From a virus: a stretch of 31,978 bases of DNA. The stretch is from positions 1 through 31,978 of IMG/VR virus record IMGVR_UViG_3300032282_001316; one strand, 5' to 3'. Made by a program: the position numbers and the translations under genes. Below the pieces are notes generated by a model, which was not told the DNA's origin, did no database searches, and saw nothing but the letters and a program-made list of their open reading frames with translations. This document shows positions 20,474 to 27,834 of the stretch, in pieces (the first letter of the stretch is position 1; each line of letters opens with the position of its first letter).

Positions 20474-22472
20474 GAAGTACATCCCACTATTTGCGAATGA
20501 TTCACGTTACTATGTAATTACGGGTGGTCGAGGTAGTGGGAAATCATTTGGTTTAACCGTATTTTTAGAGCTTCTAACGTACGAAGTAGGACACGTAATA
20601 CTATTTACTAGATATACTTTAACGTCTGCTCACGTTTCAATTATTCCAGAGTTCATAGAAAAGATTGAGTTAGCAGGATTGCAAAACGATTTCTATATTA
20701 CAAAGGATGAGATTATAAATATTAAGACGGGTTCAAAGATATTGTTTAGAGGTATCAAAACAAGTAGTGGAAATCAAACTGCAAATCTTAAATCATTGTC
20801 AGGAGTTACGACTTGGGTACTAGATGAAGCAGAGGAATTAACAGATGAAGATGTATTTGATAAGATTGATTTGTCTATTCGTAGTCAATCAAAACAGAAT
20901 AGAGTTATATTAGTCTTAAATCCTGCAACGAAAGAGCATTTTATTTATCAAAAGTTCTTTGAAGCAAAAGGAGTTGAAGCGGGAAGCAATATTGAAAAAG
21001 GCGACACAACGTTTATTCATACGACTTATGAGGATAATATCGAAAACCTATCAGAAAGTTTCTTAAATCAAATAAAAGACGTAAAGAAACGCAGACCTGA
21101 AAAATATAAACATACTATTTTGGGAGGTTGGTTAGATAAAGCAGAGGGCGTTATCTTCACTAACTGGAGAATAGGCGAGTTTAAAGAAGTTAGTCCAAGT
21201 ATATTTGGGCAAGATTTTGGATTTAGCAACGATCCGACAACGTTAATCGAAACATCTATTGATAGCGCTAATAAAATTATCTACGTAAAACTACATATTT
21301 ATCAAACGCACTTAACTACTTCACAAGTGTACGAACTTAACAAAACATTTGCTAATGATTCATTGATAATTGCTGATTGTGCAGAGCCTAGATTGATAAA
21401 CGAATTACAAGATAGGGGATTGAATATTGAACCTGCAGTAAAGGGAGCGGATTCAGTTCGATTTGGTATTGCATTAATTCAAGATTACGATTTAATAATA
21501 GATGAAAGCAGCATTGATTTAATCAAAGAATTAAATAACTATTGTTGGTTAGAAAAGAAGTCAGAAACTCCGATTGATAAATATAACCACTGCTTTGTAG
21601 GAGAAACAATGATAACAACAAATAAAGGAAATGTTAGAATAGACTCTATAAAAGTTGGTGATTATGTTTTAACAAGTGAGGGATATAAAAAAGTGTTGAA
21701 AACTTTTAATAACGGATTAAAACAAGTTAATAACTACTCGATGCACTTCGATACTTTTTCTTTATCTTTGTGTTCAACAAAAGAGCATAAGATAAAAACC
21801 AATAAAGAATGGAAGAAAGTATCAGAGTTACAGAAAGACAATGTGTTATACCAATACAAATATTCAACGAAAAGGAATATAAATTGTATGATAGTGAAAG
21901 ATATTTTAGTAGAGGCCAAAAGAAACTACATGTTGAAGTGTGGAAGTATTACAAAGGCAGTATACCAAAAGGGTATCATATACACCACGTTGACGGTAAT
22001 ACCCACAATAACAACATTGAAAACCTTAACCTTATTAATGGAAGTTTGCACCTTAGGTATGAAGGTAAAAAAAGGTTTAAAGAAAATCCTGAGTTTGCGA
22101 AATCCTTTCACGCAAAAGGAATTGAAAAAGCAAAAGAGTGGCACAAGTCAGAAGATGGAAGAGAGTGGCATAGACAACACGGTAAACAATTGTGGATTAA
22201 TAAACAGATGTTTAAAAAGAATTGTACGGTATGCGGAAAAGTATACGAAACTCCATTCCCAACAAGAAGTAAATACTGTCATCAAAACTGCAAAGCTAAA
22301 GCACTTAGAAGTAGGAGAAAGTTATCAAGCGAACGTTTATGATATTATGGTAGAAGATTGTCATGAATATTTTGCAAATGGTATATTAGTACACAATTGC
22401 CTAGATGCTTTACGTTATGCGGTTACTTATCAGATAAACGAAAACCAAAATAGCTTGCCATTCATTCGATAA
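20457..22472 (+). CDS. Terminase large subunit interrupted by an intein
   Basis: 671 aa precursor; TTG start at 20457, since no ATG occurs before the conserved region. N-extein 1-378: Walker A GGRGSGKS (23-30), Walker B TTWVLDEAEE (118-127), nuclease Asp253 (GQDFG) and Asp307 (IADCAE). Intein 379-647. C-extein 648-671 begins CLDALRYAVTYQ, giving the third nuclease Asp two residues after the splice point. The spliced enzyme would be 402 aa: the ATPase motor and nuclease that packages phage DNA. Splicing is needed for the nuclease centre, so the intein must work. An HNH gene is nested in another frame. Confidence 0.9.
   Translation: MLSLNKKYIPLFANDSRYYVITGGRGSGKSFGLTVFLELLTYEVGHVILFTRYTLTSAHVSIIPEFIEKIELAGLQNDFYITKDEIINIKTGSKILFRGIKTSSGNQTANLKSLSGVTTWVLDEAEELTDEDVFDKIDLSIRSQSKQNRVILVLNPATKEHFIYQKFFEAKGVEAGSNIEKGDTTFIHTTYEDNIENLSESFLNQIKDVKKRRPEKYKHTILGGWLDKAEGVIFTNWRIGEFKEVSPSIFGQDFGFSNDPTTLIETSIDSANKIIYVKLHIYQTHLTTSQVYELNKTFANDSLIIADCAEPRLINELQDRGLNIEPAVKGADSVRFGIALIQDYDLIIDESSIDLIKELNNYCWLEKKSETPIDKYNHCFVGETMITTNKGNVRIDSIKVGDYVLTSEGYKKVLKTFNNGLKQVNNYSMHFDTFSLSLCSTKEHKIKTNKEWKKVSELQKDNVLYQYKYSTKRNINCMIVKDILVEAKRNYMLKCGSITKAVYQKGIIYTTLTVIPTITTLKTLTLLMEVCTLGMKVKKGLKKILSLRNPFTQKELKKQKSGTSQKMEESGIDNTVNNCGLINRCLKRIVRYAEKYTKLHSQQEVNTVIKTAKLKHLEVGESYQANVYDIMVEDCHEYFANGILVHNCLDALRYAVTYQINENQNSLPFIR
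21591..22397 (+). mobile_element. Intein in the terminase large subunit (269 aa)
   Basis: Starts with Cys1 (CFVGETMITTNKG, block A). Block B is STKEHKI with Thr63 and His66. The C-terminal blocks are VYDIMVEDCHEYFANGILVHN, ending His-Asn, followed by Cys as first C-extein residue. All splicing residues are present. Residues about 85-240 in this frame look like unstructured Thr/Lys/Leu-rich linker, because that DNA encodes an HNH nuclease in another frame. The insertion point, NH|CLDALRYA, is the conserved nuclease motif of terminase, a classic site for inteins. Confidence 0.92.
21809..22342 (+). CDS. HNH homing endonuclease nested out of frame in the intein
   Basis: 177 aa from ATG 21809, in the -1 frame relative to the terminase-intein frame. 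Residues about 20-85 carry KKLHVEVWKYYKGSIPKGYH, then HIHHVDGN and NNNIENLNLINGSLHLR: the HNH core (His59/His60, Asn, His81). A C-terminal zinc finger has Cys139, Cys142, Cys157 and Cys161. It should cut intein-free terminase genes so that repair copies the intein. Stops at 21788 and 21803 close this frame just upstream, so it starts on its own ATG or by frameshift; no clear slippery heptamer was found. The first 20 residues may be dispensable. Confidence 0.85.
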   Translation: MEESIRVTERQCVIPIQIFNEKEYKLYDSERYFSRGQKKLHVEVWKYYKGSIPKGYHIHHVDGNTHNNNIENLNLINGSLHLRYEGKKRFKENPEFAKSFHAKGIEKAKEWHKSEDGREWHRQHGKQLWINKQMFKKNCTVCGKVYETPFPTRSKYCHQNCKAKALRSRRKLSSERL

Positions 22473-22473
22473 T

Positions 22474-22495
22474 ACAAATAATAAAAATAAACGTT
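22474..22495 (+). promoter_or_regulatory. Candidate late promoter upstream of the tail genes
   Basis: ACA 22474-22476, 13 bases, AACGTT 22490-22495, then ATG 22504 eight bases later. It occupies the only gap between terminase and the tail block. Confidence 0.5.
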
Positions 22496-22503
22496 TTAAC
22501 ATT

Positions 22504-23199
22504 ATGAAATTAGAGTTAATTATTCCCGAAAGTTTGAATGAAGTTCCATTACTTCACTATCAACAATTTGTTGACGATGTGAAAGGAAGTGAAGACGAAG
22601 ATTATATAGGGCAAAGATTAGTAGAAAGGTTTTGTGGCATTGAATTAAAAGAAATAGTTAAGATAAAGCAAAAGGATATACTTAACCTTACAAATCATTT
22701 TAACACTTTATTTAAAGCAAAGAATATATTTAAACCTAGATTTAAGATTCAAGGAGTTGAATTTGGTTTTATAACCGATTTAGAGAACATTACAAGTGGA
22801 GAGTATATTGATTTAGAAAAGTACTTACAAGATGTTAACACGCTTCATAAAGCTATGGCAGTAATGTATAGACCAATAGTTAAGGAAAAGGGAGATAAAT
22901 ACGAAATAGAGCCTTATCAAAGTGCTTTGAACTATGCCGAAGTAATGCAATATGCTCCACTTTCAATTGTACTTGCTGCACAGGTTTTTTTTTGGACTTT
23001 AGGACAACAATTGTTGAAAGCTATTCCTACCTTTTTGGAGAGGGAAATGAAGAAGATGAGCAAGAAACAACAAGCGACTTTAGCGGAGCAACTCAATTCG
23101 CAAAACAATGGGGATGGTATACAAGCATATATGAACTCGCTCAAGGGGATGTTAGAAGATTCGATGAAGTTACACGACTTTCCATTCATCAATGCTTAA
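22504..23199 (+). CDS. Tail assembly chaperone, short form (gpG-like)
   Basis: 231 aa, helical and charged, read to the in-frame stop. Position directly before tail genes and a slippery T-run with an overlapping -1 frame are the marks of the lambda G / G-T chaperone system, which holds the tape measure protein during tail assembly. Residues about 150-175 (AQVFFWTLGQQLLKAIPTF) lie after the slip point. Most translation should give this form. Confidence 0.65.
   Translation: MKLELIIPESLNEVPLLHYQQFVDDVKGSEDEDYIGQRLVERFCGIELKEIVKIKQKDILNLTNHFNTLFKAKNIFKPRFKIQGVEFGFITDLENITSGEYIDLEKYLQDVNTLHKAMAVMYRPIVKEKGDKYEIEPYQSALNYAEVMQYAPLSIVLAAQVFFWTLGQQLLKAIPTFLEREMKKMSKKQQATLAEQLNSQNNGDGIQAYMNSLKGMLEDSMKLHDFPFINA
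22985..22994 (+). other. Programmed -1 frameshift site
   Basis: Nine T then G. In the upstream frame the codons are GTT TTT TTT TGG, so the heptamer T TTT TTT allows both tRNAs to re-pair after a one-base back-slip. Both frames are open for about 200 bases afterwards. Confidence 0.7.
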
Positions 23200-23246
23200 C
23201 ATGGTTAACTTATAAAAAACAAAGACTAGAAATATTTAAGGAATGA
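22992..23246 (+). CDS. Tail assembly chaperone, -1 frameshift extension (gpT-like)
   Basis: 84 codons in the -1 frame, reached by slipping on the nine Ts at 22985-22993; the fusion is about 247 aa (163 + 84). The extension, acidic then TQFAKQWGWYTSIYELAQGD and later RLSIHQCLTWLTY, is the recognisable T-type segment. No ATG exists here, so separate translation is unlikely. It ends ATGA-coupled to gene 23243. Confidence 0.7.
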   Translation: MDFRTTIVESYSYLFGEGNEEDEQETTSDFSGATQFAKQWGWYTSIYELAQGDVRRFDEVTRLSIHQCLTWLTYKKQRLEIFKE

Positions 23247-23698
23247 AAGGACACTTACAAATAATAGATGCAATTCGTACACAGTTAGAAGCTGATGAAT
23301 TTATTAATACGGTAACAGAGGGAAGTTTATTCGATATTGATTTGGCTAAAACAACTATGTTTCCTTTATCACATATTATAGTTAACTCATTCCAATTTGT
23401 TGACAATGTAATTAAGTGTAACCTCTCTATACTTGCGATGGATGTTGTAGACTTATCAAAGAAAGAAGTAACAGATATTTTCGTCAGTAATGATAATAAG
23501 CAATATGTTATTAATACTGCTTTATTAACTTTAAATAGATTATACCAACAGTTAAGACATGGTAGTTTAGTTGATAGCGGTTACATTGTTGAGGGTTCGC
23601 CAAGTGTTGAACCATTTGAAGAACGCTTTGAGAACTATATCGCAGGTTGTACAATGACATTAGACGTTTCATTTTTCCCTGATATGACAGTATGTTAA
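23243..23698 (+). CDS. Tail terminator / completion-like protein
   Basis: 151 aa, alpha/beta with strands LSHIIVNSFQFV, VIKCNLSILAMDVVD and TMTLDVSFFPDM. Size and place between chaperone and neck-like gene fit a tail terminator (gpU-like), which caps the tail tube. Sequence alone does not prove it. Overlaps both neighbours by 4 and 7 bases. Confidence 0.45.
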   Translation: MKGHLQIIDAIRTQLEADEFINTVTEGSLFDIDLAKTTMFPLSHIIVNSFQFVDNVIKCNLSILAMDVVDLSKKEVTDIFVSNDNKQYVINTALLTLNRLYQQLRHGSLVDSGYIVEGSPSVEPFEERFENYIAGCTMTLDVSFFPDMTVC

Positions 23699-24252
23699 GT
23701 AAAGGAGTTGAAAAGGAGTTACAACGATTTACAGACTATGTAATTAAAGAAGCACAGTCGAACTTAACACGTCTAAAAAAAAACAGTACAAGGACTTTAT
23801 ATGATAGTCTAAAAGGTAATGTAAAAGTTTCTGCTAACTCTTTTGAGATGTCTATTGAAATGGAGGAGTACGGACATTATCAGGATCAAGGTGTTAACGG
23901 TGTTGGTCCCGCTGGTAAAGATAAAAACGGTAATCCAAAACAAGTTGTAACTAACGGTAAATATAAATTCGGTACGGGTTCAGGTCCAAAGGGTGGTTTA
24001 ACAAAAGGCATTGATACGTGGATGATACGCAAAGGAATTGCGCCAAGAGATAAGAATGGAAAGTTTATAAGTAGAAAATCGTTAAGATTCTTAATAGCAA
24101 GGTCGGTATTTAGGCATGGTATTAAACCAAGTTTATTTTTGACAACACCATTTGAAGCAGCGTTTAAAACTTTGCCTGATGAATTGATTGAAAAATTCGG
24201 TTTAGAAGTTTTAGACTTATTTAATTATACAATACAAAATCCAAAGAAATGA
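23692..24252 (+). CDS. Neck / minor tail protein (HK97 gp10-like)
   Basis: 186 aa. Contains EYGHYQDQGVNGVGPAG (about 63-79), the pattern Y-x-Y/F-Q-D-x-G-V of gp10-like neck and tail-completion proteins, followed by a Lys/Gly-rich loop (GTGSGPKGGLTKG) and a helical C-terminus. Would join head and tail. Overlaps the next gene by 4 bases. Confidence 0.5.
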   Translation: MLSKGVEKELQRFTDYVIKEAQSNLTRLKKNSTRTLYDSLKGNVKVSANSFEMSIEMEEYGHYQDQGVNGVGPAGKDKNGNPKQVVTNGKYKFGTGSGPKGGLTKGIDTWMIRKGIAPRDKNGKFISRKSLRFLIARSVFRHGIKPSLFLTTPFEAAFKTLPDELIEKFGLEVLDLFNYTIQNPKK

Positions 24253-25304
24253 GTAACAGAATATTTGCAAGATCGCCTTTTATTATTGAGGTTAACGAAG
24301 CATTACAAACAAGTAGTAAAATAGAGGTGTTTTTATGGAATGCGGGAAGTGTTCCAAGTTCGCCACAATACACACTTTCTAAAGCTATACCAAGTACAAC
24401 GAATTTACAAACGTTATACAATGTTTCGCCTTTAATTCGTGAGTACATTAAGTTTATTAATCCATCTTTGAATTATAATTCGGTTGGTACTGCTTTGTTT
24501 AACCAATCTTATTGTAATGTTCAAATTAAGCGATATAAGAATACGGGTACTTTATTAGATACAACAACTTATTATGGGTTTGACGGTTATTCAGAATATG
24601 TTCAAGGTTACAATTACGACAGAGGTCAATACTTATTAGATGAGGGAACGTATTACTATTATTATGACGATTCATCTACATACGATGTTACTAAAGCTGG
24701 GGATATTACTTTAGAGGTTACAAATGGCTGGAAAGCAAAGTTTACTAATCTAGTAAGTGGAGCAACTACAACGGGAACTTTTAACTCAAGTGGTTTAAAA
24801 ACCATTCATCGTGTTAGTGGAACATATTGGGCTAATGGTAATAAATTAGAGATTCTAAACGCTTCAAATACGGTGTTAAGAACTTACTACTTTAAACCTA
24901 TTGAAGAATGTAAATACACACCTTTACCGATTGATTTTGTTAATAAGTACGGAGCATGGCAAAGAGAATGGTTTTTTAAAGCTAGTTATGATAATATTGA
25001 GATTCAAAATACTGAATACAATTTAATGCCTAGTGTTTTACCTAGTTATTCATATAGAGAGGGACAAACTAAAACATTTAACACGAACGCAAAAGAAAGC
25101 ATAAGAGTTAATACGGGGTGGGTAAACGAAAACTTTAAAGCAACTATTCAAGAAATAATGTTAAGTGAAAGAATATTATTAAATGACTTGCCTGTAAGAT
25201 GCAAAACTAAACAGATTGAGAAGTTTAAATCTATTAATTCAAAAACTATTAACTATACTTTAGAATTTGATTACAACTACAACACTTTAAACAACGTTCT
25301 ATAA
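24249..25304 (+). CDS. Tail tip / baseplate-type protein
   Basis: 351 aa, beta-rich with many Tyr and Thr; SPFIIEVNEAL at the N-terminus and a central Tyr-rich stretch (YLLDEGTYYYYYDDSS, 125-140). I recall paired proteins of this and the next size in Bacteroidetes phages, but no enzyme motif is visible. The following gene starts at the base of its stop (TAATG). Confidence 0.45.
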   Translation: MSNRIFARSPFIIEVNEALQTSSKIEVFLWNAGSVPSSPQYTLSKAIPSTTNLQTLYNVSPLIREYIKFINPSLNYNSVGTALFNQSYCNVQIKRYKNTGTLLDTTTYYGFDGYSEYVQGYNYDRGQYLLDEGTYYYYYDDSSTYDVTKAGDITLEVTNGWKAKFTNLVSGATTTGTFNSSGLKTIHRVSGTYWANGNKLEILNASNTVLRTYYFKPIEECKYTPLPIDFVNKYGAWQREWFFKASYDNIEIQNTEYNLMPSVLPSYSYREGQTKTFNTNAKESIRVNTGWVNENFKATIQEIMLSERILLNDLPVRCKTKQIEKFKSINSKTINYTLEFDYNYNTLNNVL

Positions 25305-27679
25305 TGAGAAAGGTAGATTTATATATTGAAACGGTTGAGAATAGTGGAAACTACTCTAAAATAGAATTGTTTAATGATGAAGAAATTACGGTATCTAGTT
25401 CGATTCAAAACATTCAGGATATTAGTAAGATATTCACAGACTATTCACAATCTTTTACAGTTCCCTCAAGTGTTGTTAACAATGCAATATTTGAACACTT
25501 TTACAATAACGATGTAGATACTTTACTAGACCATAACCTACGTAGAAACGCTTACATTGAAATTGATTATATACCTTTTAGAACTGGTAAGATTCAATTA
25601 GAAAAAGCAATAGTTAAGAATAATCAAAACGAAAACTATTCGATTACGTTTTACGGGGAAACACTTTCTTTAAAAGATAAGTTTGGGGATGTTAAGTTAA
25701 AGGATTTAGATTACTCAAATGTTACATCTACTTATTCGGGTTCAGCGGTTCAATCTAGAATTACAGACACTACAGATTACGATGTACGTTTTCCTTTGAT
25801 TACTTCACAAAGGCTTTGGACATACGGAGATTCAACAAGCACAGATATAAGTATTGTAGGAGGTAAAATAGATTATACTGAATTATTTCCTGCTTTAAAG
25901 ATTTCAAAGATATTTGAAGCAATTGAAACAAAATTTAGTATAGATTTTCAAGGTTTATTTTTAACAGATAAAAGATTTACTAATTGTTTTTTGTATTGTA
26001 AGAATAAAGAAAGTTTTGAAGTATTAACAGTTCCAAAAACTATTGACATTATAGATTACGAAAATTACTTAGACCAATTTTTAGGATATGAATTAATGGA
26101 TATAGTAAATGATACTGTAACACTAAAAGAATCTAATTTTGCAGCATCAATAATTGAAGCATCTATAGTATTAGAATTAGTTATATTTAATGTAACAGAT
26201 TTAAATGCAAATTATTTTATAGATGTTTATGAAAATGGAACATTATTAACAACCGTAAATGGAAGTGGTAATAATACTTATAATGTTAGAACAATAAATA
26301 CAACAACTGCAAGTGGAAATACTCATGTTATAAAATGTATTATAAGAGCAAATAAAGGCTTTAATTTTGATAGTTATTATAATTATCAAAAAGTTGAGAA
26401 ATATAATATACCTGATGTTGGTTATGGTATATTTGACATGGACACATATTTGTTAACTGGTTACAATGCAAATCAGACATTAAGCGCAGGTTCAATCGGT
26501 TTATCTTCATTAATGCCTGAAATGACTGTTTATGATTTCCTTAGTGGTATATTCAAAAACTTTAATTTAACTTGTTATGCACAAAGTAAAACTATATTTC
26601 AAATTGAACCTTTAGAAGATTGGTATAATAAAGGGAGAATAATAGATATAACTAAACACACAACTACTGAAGAAATAAGCGTTTCAAGAGTTCCGTTATA
26701 TAAGACAATTAAGTTTGAGCATGAGCAAAGTCAATCGTTCATGAATCGTGAATTCTTTGATTTGTTTGGTAAAGAATATGGAGATTTAAACAACACTTAT
26801 GACTACGATGGTGGAGAGTATAATATTAAAGTACCTTTTGAAAATTTATTACATACAGAGTTTGACGGTACAATGACACAAGTAGGTTTCTGTTTAACAA
26901 AAGCACCAGATTTTAAACCGTACATTCCTAAACCTATTTTGCTTTATATGTATGAGCAGCAATCGACAAGTATAAAGTTTTATAATGGGACAACAACAAA
27001 CACGCTTACAACTTATATGCCATTTGGTCAGGACATGAAAAAGAGTACGGTTAACTATTCATTAAATTGGGGAAGTGATAATTCAAGTCTTTTAAATGTT
27101 CCAATTACACAAGGTAAATTTGCGACTTATTACTATGGTTATTTATCTAACTTATTTAACAAAAAGAATCGAATTACAAACGTTAAAACTATATTACCAT
27201 TAAGCATACTTACAACGCTTAAATTAAACGATAGGTTAGTGATAAGAGATAAGAGATACATCATTAACCAAATGAATAGTAAGCTAACAAATGGCGAAGT
27301 TAGTTTAGAATTAATAAACGATTTCAGACCAGTTAAACCTAACACTACTTTTAAAGCAAAGAAACCTACAAGTGTAGTGGATGTTGAAGTATTATTTCCT
27401 AACTATGTTAAGAGTGCTTTAATAACAACAACAACAAGCGGAGTTACTATCTCGCCAAGTACAATTACTAGTGAACAACGTATAAGCGTAACCGTTCCAA
27501 CAGATACAAATGTTTACTATGGTAGAATTACGGAAGATGGTAACACACGAGTAACTGAATCGTTTTTAAATAGAATAACAGAACAAGGTGAAGATAAAAT
27601 AATAGACTTAGAAATAGAATACACTTTTGAAGATGGAACAATTGATACTTATAATACTTACATAATTCAAGAACAATGA
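25304..27679 (+). CDS. Large baseplate / tail-tip protein
   Basis: 791 aa, largest structural protein. The N-terminal part (KIFTDYSQSFTVPSSVVNN, then LRRNAYIEIDYIPFRTGKIQ) is typical of conserved tail proteins in these phages. Residues about 235-450 (DNA about 26000-26650) are richer in ATA/AGA codons and poorer in ACG than the flanks, suggesting a swapped domain. The C-terminal 100 residues are beta-rich, Ig-like. Likely part of the host-recognition complex. Confidence 0.5.
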   Translation: MRKVDLYIETVENSGNYSKIELFNDEEITVSSSIQNIQDISKIFTDYSQSFTVPSSVVNNAIFEHFYNNDVDTLLDHNLRRNAYIEIDYIPFRTGKIQLEKAIVKNNQNENYSITFYGETLSLKDKFGDVKLKDLDYSNVTSTYSGSAVQSRITDTTDYDVRFPLITSQRLWTYGDSTSTDISIVGGKIDYTELFPALKISKIFEAIETKFSIDFQGLFLTDKRFTNCFLYCKNKESFEVLTVPKTIDIIDYENYLDQFLGYELMDIVNDTVTLKESNFAASIIEASIVLELVIFNVTDLNANYFIDVYENGTLLTTVNGSGNNTYNVRTINTTTASGNTHVIKCIIRANKGFNFDSYYNYQKVEKYNIPDVGYGIFDMDTYLLTGYNANQTLSAGSIGLSSLMPEMTVYDFLSGIFKNFNLTCYAQSKTIFQIEPLEDWYNKGRIIDITKHTTTEEISVSRVPLYKTIKFEHEQSQSFMNREFFDLFGKEYGDLNNTYDYDGGEYNIKVPFENLLHTEFDGTMTQVGFCLTKAPDFKPYIPKPILLYMYEQQSTSIKFYNGTTTNTLTTYMPFGQDMKKSTVNYSLNWGSDNSSLLNVPITQGKFATYYYGYLSNLFNKKNRITNVKTILPLSILTTLKLNDRLVIRDKRYIINQMNSKLTNGEVSLELINDFRPVKPNTTFKAKKPTSVVDVEVLFPNYVKSALITTTTSGVTISPSTITSEQRISVTVPTDTNVYYGRITEDGNTRVTESFLNRITEQGEDKIIDLEIEYTFEDGTIDTYNTYIIQEQ

Positions 27680-27834
27680 TAGCACAACTTATTCAATTAT
27701 TACAAATATCTAACTTTTATGGCGAAAGTGAATTTATAGATATTGCAAAAGGAAAGTTTAAAATTGAAACTACTATTATAGGTAATTACAAGCAAGGAGT
27801 TAGAAAAATTAAAGCGTTGAAAAATGGCTATTAA
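27676..27834 (+). CDS. 52-aa protein before the tape measure
   Basis: MIAQLIQLLQISNFYGESEF start, then a basic part (KGKFKIETTIIGNYKQG). ATGA overlap with the previous gene and 11-base overlap with the tape measure gene. Regular composition and tight fit support it. Perhaps a small tail or chaperone component. Confidence 0.45.
   Translation: MIAQLIQLLQISNFYGESEFIDIAKGKFKIETTIIGNYKQGVRKIKALKNGY

Noticed and set aside
21840-22310. Treating the intein-frame linker as the endonuclease domain
   Set aside because: The residues in the terminase frame are low-complexity and lack nuclease motifs; the HNH and zinc finger are only in the other frame.
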